Source: Nematostella vectensis
Lineage: Eukaryota > Cnidaria > Anthozoa > Actiniaria > Edwardsiidae
Direction of reading: 5' to 3'
DNA length: 64,000 nucleotides
NCBI RefSeq assembly: GCF_932526225.1
Contig: NC_064040.1
Location: forward strand, 14,050,856 to 14,114,855
The position numbers and the translations under genes are program-made. The notes below the pieces were generated by a model, which was not told the DNA's origin, searched no databases, and saw nothing but the letters and a program-made list of their open reading frames with translations. Numbering within the stretch: position 1 is the stretch's first letter; the number at the start of each line of letters is the position of its first letter. Positions 24,078-59,768 of this stretch are shown piece by piece.

Positions 24078-24083
24078 AATAAA
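24078..24083 (+). terminator. Candidate polyadenylation signal
   Basis: AATAAA 612 nt downstream of the neurexin-like stop codon. First canonical hexamer on that strand that I found. Confidence 0.4.
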
Positions 24084-24238
24084 TATTTAAAAACAAAATA
24101 TGATGATGGCCATTTAAGTGCAAATATTTATTATTACAGGGATAACTATTAATCAGCTAATTCCTTTACAAATCTGTTACACGCTCATAGCAGTGTGGGG
24201 ACAGCCCTTCCTCTCAATAGAAAGAAATAGGCAACTTA

Positions 24239-24418
24239 CAAGAAATCACATGATTTTTCCCTTTTTTTGGCAAAATAACAGATACAAAAAGCAACTTATT
24301 CAGCACATAACAATCAACCAGAAAGCTTGTTGAGAAAAATCAATGTCAGAAACAGCCGCAACCATTTCTTTGTTTATTTGGCATGAATTTGCCACTCAAA
24401 AAATCATGTGATTTCTTA
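24239..24418. mobile_element. MITE with AAGAAATCACATGA ends
   Basis: Inverted termini CAAGAAATCACATGATTTTT and AAAAATCATGTGATTTCTTAG enclose a core with TTTGGCAAAATAACAG and AAGCAACTTATTCAGC. Related copies with the same end and core phrases occur at about 45110-45275 and 51270-51420, with end fragments near 40905 and 46560. Confidence 0.75.
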
Positions 24419-25439
24419 GTGCCTTTTAGTACCACTGTGAGCTGGGGCAAGATACCTAATAGAAAATGGTCCGCTGAATGGGAGAGTACCTAACCTCAAA
24501 ACCCTGGGTACAGGTCTTCTATATTCATTGAGAGCACATCCTTTTAGAAGTTAATGTATGGGACATTCAAAATGTGATCTGAAGGACCCCTTTGGATTAT
24601 CTCATTTTAGAAATCCTAGCTAATATGCCCCTGGTATTTATTACCCTAACTATGGGATATAGGAGACTTTCTGACTGTTTGTTTTTTCGATATTTCCATA
24701 AAGGCCGGATTTGTCCTTAAATTAATATATGATTATTCATTAATGGGTGACAATCTCACACACAACACCAAGCTTATATAAATATCAGGGATATGCATTG
24801 TTCAGAATTGTAGGGGTAAGAATAAGAATAGAGCATTGCTTCATTGCCAGATTTTTTGCCTTGGAAATTAATGTTCTAAGCCTCTGGGTTTGGAACTGAG
24901 CTTCCTTTCCCCCCATGCCAGCCACCGGTCCCCCTCCTTTATACCAGCCATACTACATACCCCTGTCATAAATAATAACTATAAAAATAGAACAATAGTG
25001 CTTGGAGGTTGTTATGATATTTTTAAAGAGTTTTAACTCTTTGATTATTAACATTAAATAACACCTAAATATAAGCTATAGTTACATGCAGTCAAATTAA
25101 AACAGAATAAAAACTGGTGCATGCCCTGAGGAAGGGTACAAGGGGTCAAGACCCCACCCTGCTCATGTGACGAGGTTAGTTTAACTCCAGTTGACCCTTT
25201 CGTTTTTTGCTAAGTAAACGGTCAATTTTGTGTGTATTTGGAAAGAAAATTTCTAGATGGATCTAGTGATAACCTATTACCAGAGCTAAATGATGCTTTG
25301 AACTTAGTTTCTGTTAACAGTGAATTACTACTCTGGACCCCACCGAGCATTTGTCTCTAGACACGCCCCTAAAAAACATTTGGTCAACACACTTTGGTAC
25401 CCTATATATTGTAAACAAGCCAAGACCACCTCCCATACC

Positions 25440-25595
25440 AGCAGCGTAGCCAGGGCCTTTTCGGGGGCCGAAAAGGCCCTTTCAAGAATTTTTTTCATGT
25501 ACTGCAGATAATGTCTCATACATTTACTGTATTTTTTGGTGCTAGAAGAAGGGGGGGGGGCCTGGGCCACCCCTGTTGCTACGCCCCTGCATGTG
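25440..25595. repeat. Repeat with GCGTAGC inverted ends
   Basis: Starts AGCGTAGCCAGGGCC and ends TGTTGCTACGCCCCTG, with a G-run inside. Resembles the dispersed GGGCCGTAGC family but with a different core (AAAAGGCCCTTTC, CATGTACTGCAG). Confidence 0.55.
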
Positions 25596-25683
25596 TGATC
25601 ATTGAGGTATACAAATTCATTATTAGCTAGAAAAGCTAGGTAATACGTTGCCTTCCCTTTATGATCTGGGCTGATACTTCAAT

Positions 25684-25689
25684 TTTATT
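25684..25689 (-). terminator. Candidate polyadenylation signal
   Basis: AATAAA on the minus strand, 308 nt downstream of the stop codon of the minus-strand TRIM-NHL gene. Confidence 0.4.
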
Positions 25690-25996
25690 TAATTTGAATA
25701 AGACACTGGGTGAGCTTGCAGCTCCTTGAAAAACTTAGGATAGACAAACATAGACAGACTATAGTAGACTGATGCATAATTTCGTGAAGTAGTGTATATA
25801 GGCCTTGCACCAACAGGGTGGTCAGAGGAAGTTTGAGGGAACATGACTTGGACATTGATATTTTTCATTGCTTTTGCATTCATGAAACATGAAAGAAAAT
25901 GCTTGGTTTGTGAGATAGGCTTTCTATTCTCTGTTAAACTAAATCCCCCCTTTCCTTTCCCTCTGTATATTGGGTCATAGGAGTGGTGACCTCCAA

Positions 25997-28900
25997 TTAG
26001 AAATGATCTCTGGACATCTCCCTACCATTAGAAAGTCTTGACATCTCCCTTCCATTCAGCAGTCCATTCACTTGTGTCTCCTTTCTACATTTGAATATCT
26101 GAATTCTGTTGTTTCCCCAGTCACTCACAATAACTCTCTCTCCCCCAACCACTGAAATGCTTAGTGGAAATGCAAACTGCCCTATCCCCTTCCCATTAGT
26201 GCCAAAAGAGCTCAGTACTGTACCATCAAACTTGAAAAACTGTAACCTATGATTCTCAAAATCACAAACTATGATATTCTGGTATTTATCAATGGCAAGA
26301 CCCCGTGGCCCATGCAGCTCTCCTCTCTTGGAGCCTGGCTTGCCGATGACATGAGAAAATTTACCATTCTTGTCAAAGACCTTTATAACATTATTGCCAG
26401 TGTCAGAGACAATGAAGGCTTCCTTGTCGTCATGGTACAGGGCACATCTTGGTTGGATGATTCTCTCTTCACCGGTGTCTCCAAGCTTCATCAGGAATTT
26501 GCCTTCACTGGAGAACACTTGTACTCTGTTGTTGTTCCAGTCAGTCACTATGACTCTACCTTTGCCATCGACAGACACTCCACATGGTCCATTAAACTGG
26601 CCGGGGCCCTCACCAACACAACCAAACTTCCGTATGAACCTGAAGTGATAATAAAAGTTAGTGAGGGGGGGTACTGTCTATCCTTAAGGTTCTCTACTGG
26701 GGGGGGGGGGAACTCTCCAGAAAAATAGATGGGGTTGATAGCCACATCTTTTAGAGTATGAAATTTTGACCAAATACAATCCCTTAGGGGGTGTTGAAGG
26801 ATTTTTCCGATGTTTCCATTTCTTAGGATATAAAATTCAACCAACTGCTATTCTTAAGGGGATGTTTAACATTTTTTTCAGATTCTGCAATATCTTAGGG
26901 TTAAAAATTATTTTAACCACACCCAATTTGCTATCTTTTAGGGGTAGGAATTTCTGTTGACCACGCCCAAAGTGCCCTCTCTTAGGGTAAAAAATAATTT
27001 TGCTGACCATCGTTTCTGTCTGTTTTTATTGGAGTCCCCCATGGGGTATTCTAATACAACTTTTTCAAATAAGATTGACAATAGGAAAATGGGAACTGGC
27101 ATATTAGTATGTTGGCTGACAGAGTTGTTTTTTTTTTTCATAAATGTGTCCATTCACTACATGGTTCTCACTGGAGGCTTAATGGATGTACTGACTGTTA
27201 AAAATACACAAAAATGTTGGATTCTGCATAGCCACTAGTTTCAGGCATTTGCAGTTTTCCATTATGTTTTTTTTTAGTGATTCTTCCAGTTTTTTTTTTA
27301 TAGTATTCTTCCAATATCATAAAGAAGTTGTTTGTGGAGTATTTGTTGAGTTTCTTGGAAGACCAGGTGCATACACAGGGGGGTGCATGCAGGCTGCAAA
27401 AAATTCCTTATTAAGGAATTCCTTATTAAGGAATCTTCAAATACTATGCTTTTTCCATACGATACCTATATGCCTATATGCATCCCCCTCAGACAATCCC
27501 GGGGACGCACCTGAAGAGGGTCAGAAAATAGGGGAACATACCTTCCATTCTTGACATCAACAACTTGAATCCTGTTATTGTCACTATCAGCAACATACAG
27601 ACACTTTTCAGACTTGTCAAATGCTATAGCCATAGGATGCATAAACTTCCCATCGTCTGAGCCTTCTCCTCCAAAGTCAAACATGAGATTTCCATCTGGA
27701 GTGAAGACTTGCAAGTGGTGCTTTAAGCTGTCAGATACCACGATCTGGCCGATGGTACTGACTGCGACACCATGAGGCTGAAGGAATTTCCCTTTTGTCA
27801 TACCATGAGAACCAAATGACTTGACAGGGGTAAGCACGGGCTGCTTGACCTCGACATTGAAAGGACTATCCTTAATATGTTGACCACCAATTTCTACCTG
27901 TATCTTATATATTCCAGGAACTCTTGCAATATACTTCACTTCATAGTGACCATTGTGAAGGCTTTTCACAGATGCTTCCACATCGCCCCACATCATCGAG
28001 TCTACACCCACAACCACATGATCAATCTCGCTGTAGTAGACATCACCCTGTGCATTCCTAGTCGTGACAGTAAAATACACCTCCTCACCGGCTGACACAT
28101 CAGAAAGCCCCTCCCCTTCAGCTGTTGACTCAATGGGCTCAGTCAGACTTGTGCTAATGTGCCCAAGACAAACAGATAGGATACCATTATAGGCTTCAGA
28201 ATTAGCGACATACCCCACTCTCTCATTTTCAGCAGGTGTGACCCCTACATTAGTGTCCAGGATCTCATTGACTCGTTCAAACATGTGATTTTTGATTGAC
28301 AGGATTTCCTCGCTCATGTTTCTCTGCAGTAGGTCCTCAGTGAATACGACTGCGCCCATCGTCTGTCTGTGCATCGTCTCATACATCTGAAGTTGAAATG
28401 ATAAATTCTCTTGCTTGTCTTTACGGATTTTTTCAAGTTCGTTTATCATCTCCTCTTCATGTTTCTTCAATGTGCGAACCAAGCTCTCAATTCTAGACTT
28501 GATATCACTCTTGACATAATCAATCTGCTCATTAACTTCCATTTTCTTAAATTCCACATTACTTATCCCCGTTTCCACGGTTTTAAGCTTGCTTTTTAAC
28601 TTGATGTTTCCGTCAATAATCTTCATCTTATGGTCGTTTGCCGCGTCGTGGATGTCGATGATTTTATGCTTGTGCTGTATGGCGACATTGCAAATGTGAC
28701 AAACACACGCATCACAATCATAGCAAAAATACTCCACAACTCCACGGTCATTAAACTTGTGCGCACAAAACACGGCTCGTCTTAATAAATCATCATATTC
28801 CTTCTGCTTGAATCTTCCCAATTGAATGCTTCTGTGGCCACTACTGCGTGTAATGACATTGTGTGCCGTTAAGCACTCCTCACACATGAAAGTATCACAC

Positions 28901-29238
28901 GCAAAACAAAACGAATTGAGAAGCACTTTACGGTGGCAATTACCACAGTTGGAATCGCTATAGGATCTTCGCTTTGCTACATAGATGTCATGCAGTCGAT
29001 TGAGAAAGAAATTAGGAGGTAGCGTATTAAACAATCCACCCTCTGGCTTCCTAATCTCATACTTGCACGTTGGACAAGCAATGTAGGCTTGATATGGCCG
29101 GCTTCGAGCGATCTCGTTCAGGCATTCCGCACAAAAAGAATGCAAACAAGGCGTGATTCGCGGGTTCTTGAATACATTCGAGCATTGTCGACATGTTAAA
29201 AGCTCCTCTAAGTTCTCTAAGATGCTCTGTATGTCCAT
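25997..29238 (-). CDS. TRIM-NHL protein, TRIM2/3/71-like
   Basis: Model: exon 1 27542-29238, exon 2 25997-26639, 779 aa. Start chosen at MDIQSILENLEELLTC to match the paralogue on the other strand; an in-frame Met seven codons upstream (29259) is possible. Domains: C3HC4 RING (C16, C19, C31, H33, C36, C39, C55, C58), two B-boxes (about 100-220), coiled coil (about 225-310), filamin-type immunoglobulin repeat (about 385-490), and six NHL blades to the C-terminus. RING plus B-boxes indicates a ubiquitin ligase; the NHL propeller in related proteins binds RNA or protein. The intron (GGAAG|GTATGT ... CACTTCAG) cuts the NHL propeller. The tail after the last blade repeats NGREMSR twice. Confidence 0.92.
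26640..27541 (-). other. TRIM-NHL intron with degenerate repeats
   Basis: Contains about four degenerate units of 60-70 bp between 26680 and 27000, each with a form of CTTAGGGTTAAAAATT, a G-run at 26700-26710, and a perfect double palindrome ATTCCTTATTAAGGAAT near 27406-27434. Confidence 0.65.
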
Positions 29239-30043
29239 TTTGCAAGCGATACGTGGCACTAGCCAAAATTTTCAATAGAATATGCAACGACGCGCGAATC
29301 TATGACCCCGTCGGCAGGCTACTGGAGTATTAATGAGTGCCTCTTGCTGGGTTTTGTTTCAAATATTTACACGTGGGTTGTGTTTTGTAAGCCGGTATTA
29401 TCTTGGTCCCTTTGTCTTTTTGTCAAAGGAATGATCATTAAGACTAACATTCCAATAAAACTCGATAAATACAGAATTTTATCGGTATTTTGTTGTTTGT
29501 TTGTTATCAACACTTTGTGCTTTTGTTTGGCAACAACTTGAACCTTGTTTCTCTGTCCAAGAAACTTCACTTCAGACTCAAGAACGCAACAGAAAAGTGT
29601 CAGTTAGGTTATTTTTTTTTTAATTTTAATACTACCTCTTAGACTGAAAATGCTTCTTTGATAAAAAAGAATCTTCCTTAGTTTTCTTATCAAGAAAGAT
29701 AAGGTTTTACACATTAAAAGAATTTATAAACATCGCGTGACTCCTTATCGTTGTGTGACAGGTCACACCACCTATACCGCCAGTGCCCCCCTACGAGCGA
29801 ATAGTCATCATCATATGCAAATCAAATCTTGTTGTGTTGACTCACAAGAGGAAATGGATCGCGGCGCGAGTTTTTAACATTTACGCATGATCTGTTTAAA
29901 ACAAGACACGTCATTCAAATCCTTTATCAACTATAATTCCTGACATACTCTTGATACGTAATCTCACACCTAATTGGCTCACAAGTCTCACCTGGAAGCA
30001 CACATCGGTCGCGAATCATAATATTTCATTTTCGGAGTCTAGC
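29239..30043. promoter_or_regulatory. Shared upstream region of two TRIM-NHL genes
   Basis: 805 bp separate the two start codons, which face away from each other, so both promoters must lie here. A perfect POU octamer ATGCAAAT is at 29815-29822. No TATA box in an obvious position. A bidirectional promoter is inference. Confidence 0.5.
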
Positions 30044-32344
30044 ATGGAGCCGATCAGTGAGATTTTGAAGGATGTAAGCTGGTCCCGTGTAACTTGTGCG
30101 CTCTGTAAGGAGATCTACACGGATCCGAGGGTAACTCCCTGTCTTCACACGTTTTGTCGTGGCTGTCTTGAAGTCCTGGCAAGTCGTAATCCATACTCGA
30201 GTCAGATTCAATGCCCGATTTGCGAGGCAGAAGTTAATAAACCAGACGGTTTGGACCATTTTGAGGCATATCCCCCGAATATATACGTTGGGAGACTTCT
30301 AGAGATTTACTCCGCCAAATTTGGCGTCACTCGGAAAGACAAATGCGGGAAATGTGACAAGATCAATGAGTTGAACTCGTATTGCGTAGAATGCAGTGTC
30401 TTCATGTGCGAAGATTGCTTAGTAAGTATTCACAATTCACCCACAATTAATCACAAGGTTATCAAAGTTGGCGGATTTACGGACAAACAATTGCAAGATT
30501 TATGGAGAAGACCCGTTGCCTGTTTGCATGATTTGGGCGACGGGAGTCCTGTGGAACTTTTGTGCCGTCATTGCGATCGCTGTATCTGCCGAATCTGTAG
30601 CGTGACACCCAAAAAAGGTCACGCATCGGTCACGGTATTGCGTGACGAAGCAGAGGAGGCCTCGCAGCTGATCAATAAGGCGATTGATCGCGTGACGAAG
30701 CAAATAGACGACATTCGAGTCGGCAAGTTGCAAATTCTTCAGCGACTTGAGGACCTCGACAAACAAGTCGAGACCGTCAAACGAGAGGTTCATTTCGGCA
30801 TCGATAAAATCATCAAGCTACTCAAGCAACACGAGCAAGAGATGTTTGCTCATTTAGACGGCGTCCGGGATGTGAAAAAAGAGAACTTGAACTACCAAAG
30901 TAAAGCCTTCGAGGCGTCCCTGGTCCAGGCCCAGAGTGCGTCCGACTTTGTCCGACCTCTACTTCAGCGGAACATACCCGCGGAGGTTGTCACCCTGCGC
31001 GCTCATATCATAGGTAGGCTGCAACAGCTGTCCGAAATGACCATGGACGCACGTCCGATCGAGACCGCATGCGTAGGCTATCTACCAAATAAGGATGTAT
31101 TACGTCATTTACACTCAAGCCCTCTCGGCTACATCTCGTCGAGTAATACCGATCTGTTGGCGTCCAGCGCGAATGGGGACGGTCTGTACGAGGTTGCTGT
31201 GGGCGAAGAGGCTGTGTTTACTGTAACGACGAGAGATATGAAGGGAAACGTCTGTTACAGCAGTATTGACATCTTAGATGTACAGATTACAGGCGAAGAC
31301 GGCACCAATGTAGAATGCGTCGTCCATAACAAGGAAGATGGTCTCTATGACGTACTTTACGCGCCAAAAACACCCGGGAAGTACACGGTAGTGGTTCTAG
31401 TCGGCGGGAAGGACATCAAGGGCAGCCCGTTCAGCGTGCCAGTCACACCCCCTGTACTTGTTCCAGTCAAGTCGTTCGGTTCCCAGACAGGGCGGAAGGG
31501 GAACTTTACTCACCCACATGGTGTGGCGGTTAGTGAGACGGGAGAGATTGCGGTATCCGACACCCAGAAGAACTGTGTTCATGTCTTTGACGCCGAAGGG
31601 CGGAAGGTGATGGATATTGGTGGGTATGGGACGGATGATGGGCAGTTGAACTACCCTGCAGGGGTCGCATTTGACAAAGGCAACAAAAATCTTATCGTGG
31701 CCGACCGAGACAACCACCGTGTTCAACTCTTCAACCGTAAGAATGGCAAATTAGTTAAGAAATTCGGTGTCAATGGAAAAACTAATGGTCAATTTAATCG
31801 GCCTAATGGGATATTCGTGGATCAAAATGGTAGGATGATCATAACAGATTGGCATAATCACAGGGTGCAGGTCTTTAATTCCGAAGGGCGGTTCCAGTTT
31901 GCGTTTGGGTCATCACCGCAAGACCAACTAAAGCACCCTCGGGACGCCATCTACCACGAACCAGCCGAGAAGTTCTTCGTCTCAGATACAGGCCACAATG
32001 TGCTGAAAGTTTACGACAAGAAAGGGAAGTTTCTCCGCACCATCGGTAAACCAGGAAATAAGAAAGGGGAGTTGTTTAGCCCAAGAGGGCTTGCTATCGA
32101 CAAGAAAGGGAGATTAATCGTGTGCGACTTTGACAACCACAGGCTGCAGTTCTTCAGTGTTAAGGACGGAACGGTGTTGAATTCCTTTGGGAGCAAAGGG
32201 ATGCATTTGGGGCAATTTATGAACCCCATGGGTGTGGCCCTACTCGGGGAAGACCAACTGATTGTCACTGACTGGCGCAATGACAGGATACAAGTGTTTT
32301 CGTTTGAATCGCAGCATGTAAACGGAACGCAGACGACCGTATGA
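30044..32344 (+). CDS. TRIM-NHL protein, intronless paralogue
   Basis: 766 aa in one exon; start at MEPISEILKDVSW, with an in-frame Met 31 codons upstream (29951) judged less likely because the paralogue starts at the same place. RING C3HC4 at C18, C21, C33, H35, C38, C41, C57, C60; B-box 1 (about 100-145, CGKCDKINELNSYC); B-box 2 (CLHDLGDGSPVELLCRHC); coiled coil about 205-305; filamin repeat about 385-480; six NHL blades with recognisable VADRDNHRVQLF, ITDWHNHRVQVF, VSDTGHNVLKVY, VCDFDNHRLQFF and VTDWRNDRIQVF motifs. Same domain order as the divergent neighbour, so the pair arose by local duplication. It lacks the intron of its partner. Expected cytoplasmic ubiquitin ligase and/or RNA-binding regulator. 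Confidence 0.93.
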   Translation: MEPISEILKDVSWSRVTCALCKEIYTDPRVTPCLHTFCRGCLEVLASRNPYSSQIQCPICEAEVNKPDGLDHFEAYPPNIYVGRLLEIYSAKFGVTRKDKCGKCDKINELNSYCVECSVFMCEDCLVSIHNSPTINHKVIKVGGFTDKQLQDLWRRPVACLHDLGDGSPVELLCRHCDRCICRICSVTPKKGHASVTVLRDEAEEASQLINKAIDRVTKQIDDIRVGKLQILQRLEDLDKQVETVKREVHFGIDKIIKLLKQHEQEMFAHLDGVRDVKKENLNYQSKAFEASLVQAQSASDFVRPLLQRNIPAEVVTLRAHIIGRLQQLSEMTMDARPIETACVGYLPNKDVLRHLHSSPLGYISSSNTDLLASSANGDGLYEVAVGEEAVFTVTTRDMKGNVCYSSIDILDVQITGEDGTNVECVVHNKEDGLYDVLYAPKTPGKYTVVVLVGGKDIKGSPFSVPVTPPVLVPVKSFGSQTGRKGNFTHPHGVAVSETGEIAVSDTQKNCVHVFDAEGRKVMDIGGYGTDDGQLNYPAGVAFDKGNKNLIVADRDNHRVQLFNRKNGKLVKKFGVNGKTNGQFNRPNGIFVDQNGRMIITDWHNHRVQVFNSEGRFQFAFGSSPQDQLKHPRDAIYHEPAEKFFVSDTGHNVLKVYDKKGKFLRTIGKPGNKKGELFSPRGLAIDKKGRLIVCDFDNHRLQFFSVKDGTVLNSFGSKGMHLGQFMNPMGVALLGEDQLIVTDWRNDRIQVFSFESQHVNGTQTTV

Positions 32345-32554
32345 GTAACAGAGAAGTGTTACACAGAAAAAAAGACTTGGGGAGAGTCATGGGGAGGATG
32401 ACAACAGGGGTTTCAGTTGAGTGCAAAAATATGTTGAGAATATTTCTAGTGTCGACAGTTTTAAAAGGCGCTGTGCAACAGTGTCATTATTCCATTCGAG
32501 ATAAAAATATCAACAAAAATGTCAATCTTTCAATTCCAAAAATTTTCGTGTCAA

Positions 32555-32560
32555 AATAAA
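32555..32560 (+). terminator. Candidate polyadenylation signal
   Basis: AATAAA, overlapping a second ATAAATAAA, 211 nt after the stop codon of the plus-strand TRIM-NHL gene. Confidence 0.6.
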
Positions 32561-33391
32561 TAAACGATTCATTAGATAAATATCATATGCTGCTTACTGT
32601 GAACACAGAACACAGAAAAAGAATGGCTTACTGTATGTATTTGTATACATGCTGACCATGTTTAGGCGCCATTGTGTTCGCAGTATTAGACACGTTGATG
32701 TGAAAATGGTTTAGCTTTAGTGTTTTAAGGAAATGCATTACATTTTTATGAACAGCACTATTTATATCTTTATATATTTTACAAAATATTAAAATTTTGA
32801 TGTTTAGCTATAATTTACATGCTATAATACAATAAAATACACACTCTGGTTAGTTTCAACCTATTTTAAACTGTTTACCTAGATACCCAGTGGTTGCCAG
32901 GCGACCTGTCAATTATGGCTGGTTACTACGGACTGTTTTCCATGGTAACCAGCTTATCGTGTTGTTATCTCTTGTTCGCCTGGACAAGATGCGGGAACCT
33001 GGACACTATGTGCTCCTATGGACAAACATGTTGACAAAGTCATGTTAGAATAAAATCAGTGAAAGAAATAAGAAAAAAAAACAGAAATAGCATTAGCACA
33101 AGTGAAATAAATATAGATTGGAACATAGCTATTTATAGCTAGATGTTTTTTGGACGCTTGGAAAATAGCTCATTAGATGTTTTTTTTACGCCCGAAGGGT
33201 GTATAATTATATGAATATATATATATATAATTATATGAATATATATAATATAATCACATAGCTGCTATGACTTGTGAAAGCCGTATTAAAGCTCGAAGCA
33301 AACTGCGCCAACAGGTGGCAGGATTGCAGGCACCGTTTCGCTCGACGGTTGAGGGGAGGACAGAGAAAATGTTGGCACGCCACTTCAAACA

Positions 33392-33517
33392 TCCTCGGGG
33401 ACCTCAGGACGACGCGGAGACCGGAAGCGGAAGCGCGAAGACGAAGGAAATAGGGGAGCTTTCGTCTTCGCGCGTACTCCCGCTTCCGGTGTCCGCGTCG
33501 TCCTGGGTCCCCGAGGA
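33392..33517. mobile_element. GC-rich hairpin element
   Basis: Arms of about 55 bp begin TCCTCGGGGACCTCAGGACG and end CGTCCTGGGTCCCCGAGGA, with mirrored GGAAGCGG and CGAAGACGAA inside and a loop of about 14 bp. Much GC richer than its flanks, consistent with a short inserted MITE. Confidence 0.75.
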
Positions 33518-33829
33518 CGCACTTCAAAGCACCTCAGACTAGTTCCAGTACCGCGCGGTTAAACCAGCCTTTTTGTTTTGAAATGGCGGCATTTTACCGG
33601 CGAACTGTTACATTTTGGCGAATGCTAAGAAAACTAGACCAAACTTAAGGCTATAATTTTCTTTATGACTCCCTCATTATCAAACAAATCTGTCATCTTT
33701 TGTACAGTATGGTTTTAATGCTGTACACTAAGTCAAAACAACGACTGAAGTCAGCCTTTCGTACCTTTGCTGGAACGATTCAACACCACGATTGTGTTTG
33801 TTTTTGAAGAACACGCGCTTGCGCATATG

Positions 33830-57223
<23,394 letters not shown>

Positions 57224-57806
57224 AATTCCCTCACCAATTCCAACCGATTTTATCAATCATTTTAAAGTGACTTTCCTTAAATGAGGTATTGATTGGCCAT
57301 CACACGGGGTCCAAAAAGTTACACTTCGATTGTTCTTCTACTTTTCCAAACACAGCAACATGGCGATTATGATCAAGGGCCTTTTGGAGTCCTATTACCA
57401 CAGCAACGTGATAATGACCGCCTTTGTTAACGCTCGACCAATCGCAGAGGATGGTTTGTCTGGATCGCCACCAATTCACCGGAACCGGAACCGCCTGTGG
57501 TCAGTAAAGAGAGTTTTGGCGGGAATAGATAACGTAAAATTGTGGCCACAAGAAGCTTTTTATATTTTGCAGGGCCGTAGCAGGGGGTGGGGCACTAGGG
57601 CCACATGCCTCCCCATATTTAAGGAAATGACCAGTAGGGGAGTGGACGTGCCCCCCTTATATTTTCTTAACCCTATTCAGACTGGGCTAGATAGATAGAT
57701 ATAGTACATGGCTGTCACGCTAACAAACATTAATATATATAAAAAACAAGTAATACAAGAGTCCAGCTACTTTTAGACTAACCCCCCCCAGTCGGAATAG
57801 GGTTAA

Positions 57807-57844
<38 letters not shown>

Positions 57845-58765
57845 ATTCCGAGGTCTGCGGCACTGTTTTGGCGTTTTGGGGGCCTGTGTTAAACCATTTA
57901 TAATTACTCAATTTTATTTATTAGACAGAAAGAAGAAAATTCCAACTCTGCTTTGAACCATTTCGAGAAAAAGAACATTTTCAGATTCCCCAATGAAACA
58001 CTTTGGGCTTTTTGGTCCTTAATTGTGTATAGGCAAATAGAATTTTTCAACAACTGTTTCCCGGACATTGGGCGGTTTAGTCGGACTAAGCTAAGCGGTG
58101 TTGATGTTTATCCTCATGCCGAAGGAGATACGTATAATGTAAGAGGGGGGGGGGGGGGGGGGGGGGGGCTCTTCGTAAGCTCATTTTACGGACCCCACCC
58201 CCATCTGATAATTATTGTTTGTAAATCGATGACAACATCGTTGGAATGGGAGAATGTCAATGCGAGCTGAATAAAATGAACATTTACATCATTCAAGTGG
58301 TGCTTTTGTTGGGATGCTGGTGCGCTTATTGAGGAGGGGGCGCTTATTCCAAATTTCGAGGTCGTCGGGGGACGCTTATTGGGGAAGGGTTGGGCCGAGC
58401 CCTATTTTCAGATACTTCGTTTAGGAAAAACAAGAAATTCAAGAAAATCCAGAACAATGAATCCGGCCCTTTCTTTAAACCCTTGTTTCGCCCTCTCTTT
58501 CTTGCACTCCTGGTTCGCCTGCTGTTGATCAAACGGTATGTTATGTACTGTTGTTATGTACTGTTATGTGGTGTTGTGTACAGTTATGTACTATGCACGA
58601 GAATTTAAAAACTGGTAAACTTTACCATGATTTACAGTATAAAGATGAGGATTGAATACATTGTACATTGACTTTTCTACTCTGAGTATTGACAATATTC
58701 GATATGTATTTGTAACTCGATCATACAAGGGCTCATAAGAAGGGGCAATCATCTGTATTATATAA
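57224..58765. other. Upstream flank of the WD-repeat gene
   Basis: Promoter side of the WD-repeat gene, then repeats: a GGGCCGTAGC-family element at 57570-57860 with a C-run of about 30, and a G-run at 58146-58168. No supported gene. Confidence 0.55.
57570..57865. mobile_element. GGGCCGTAGC-family element, interrupted
   Basis: Starts GGGCCGTAGCAGGGGGTGGG, has AAATGACCAGTAGGGGAGTG and GTGCCCCCC, then about 150 bp of other sequence flanked by CCTATTCAGACTGGG and its inverse CCCAGTCGGAATAGGG, and resumes as a C-run plus AATATTCCGAGGTCTGCGGC. The inverted flanks suggest a second hairpin element nested inside the first. Confidence 0.6.
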
Positions 58766-58858
58766 GATAATAATAATAATAATAACTTTATTCCAATAAA
58801 TACCAATACAGGTATATTAGGATAATTTACAAAGTAGGTTGGCTTATATGCCTATCCT

Positions 58859-59149
58859 CTATTCATAATATTTAATTACATTATCACAAAATTTCAGGAC
58901 TAGGCTCGTAATGGAGTTATCTGTTAAGCTCATAATATACAAACCAAGTTTGAAAGAGTTATTGATTGCAAATAGATCTAAAAAATACTCGACGTATATC
59001 ATTGACATGTCGCATTCCATTAAGGTATGGTACTCATCCCCAACCTTATCTTTTTGACATTTTTCACAAATCCTTAATTCATAAGGTAAATTTTTATAGC
59101 GGCCTGTTCCAATTGCTAGTTTGTGTGTCGAGACACGCAATCTAGTCAT
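58859..59149 (-). pseudogene. Non-LTR C-terminus with CX2C..H..C
   Basis: Encodes the element's C-terminal segment: LAIGTGRYKNLPYELRICEK, then CQKD...GDEYHTLMEC, a pattern common at the end of CR1/L2/jockey-type ORF2 proteins. Confidence 0.75.
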
Positions 59150-59296
59150 AGATTGTTGGCGTCTAACATTAGCTTCTGATAGATATTTTTCTAGTTTAAA
59201 ATTTGTCTTGATCTTGCAATAAGTGCGTAGCTTTCCACTATTTTGATTTAACTGTGCCTGGGTTCTCCAAAATGTTGCATAACTGTTATATAATAC

Positions 59297-59768
59297 TTAC
59301 TTAATATATTTTCCTAGGGTATGAATTTGTTGGCCTTCAATATCTATTTCCTGTAGTGTCTTTAAATCACACCAAGCAAATAGGGAATTGATAAACCTTA
59401 CAGGGACATTAGATGTTGAAGAAAGGCTGATCTTCGCCGTTTCCCCCACTAAGGTGTTTTCATATATCCTACTTCTTATTCGGCACCAATATTTTGCCAC
59501 CAGGGAAGAAATTTGTACTATTAGTGGGGCTTTTCCCAGTTCTCCATTTATAGTTAAATTTGTAGGTTTTGAGTGGACTCCTAGTATACGTTTGAAAAAC
59601 TTCAGTTGTAGTTTTTCCGAAATCATTGGATACTTTGAAAAATTTAGTCTCAAAAATTTCATACGATGAAGCCCTTCCTAAAAGGCATGTACCCCAAATT
59701 TCACAATCGTACAGTAATACTGGTACAACGAGTGACGAAAACAATTTCAACAGTAATTGTATTGACAC
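59297..59768 (-). pseudogene. Non-LTR post-RT region, frameshifted
   Basis: Two overlapping frames carry the post-RT part (LFSSLVVPVLLYDCEIWGTC, then LKFFKRILGVHSKPTNLTIN), so at least one frameshift lies near 59640-59660. Confidence 0.75.

Larger units (their letters stand above)
23467..25996. other. Intergenic spacer
   Basis: Between the neurexin-like gene and the minus-strand TRIM gene. Holds a plus-strand AATAAA (24078-24083), a MITE at 24239-24418 and a G-run repeat near 25440-25595. No gene seen. Confidence 0.55.
32345..33829. other. Intergenic spacer
   Basis: Converging ends of the plus-strand TRIM gene and the minus-strand WD-repeat gene. Contains an AATAAA for the TRIM gene (32555-32560), an AT-only palindromic stretch at 33205-33255 and a GC-rich hairpin at 33392-33517. 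No gene seen. Confidence 0.55.
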
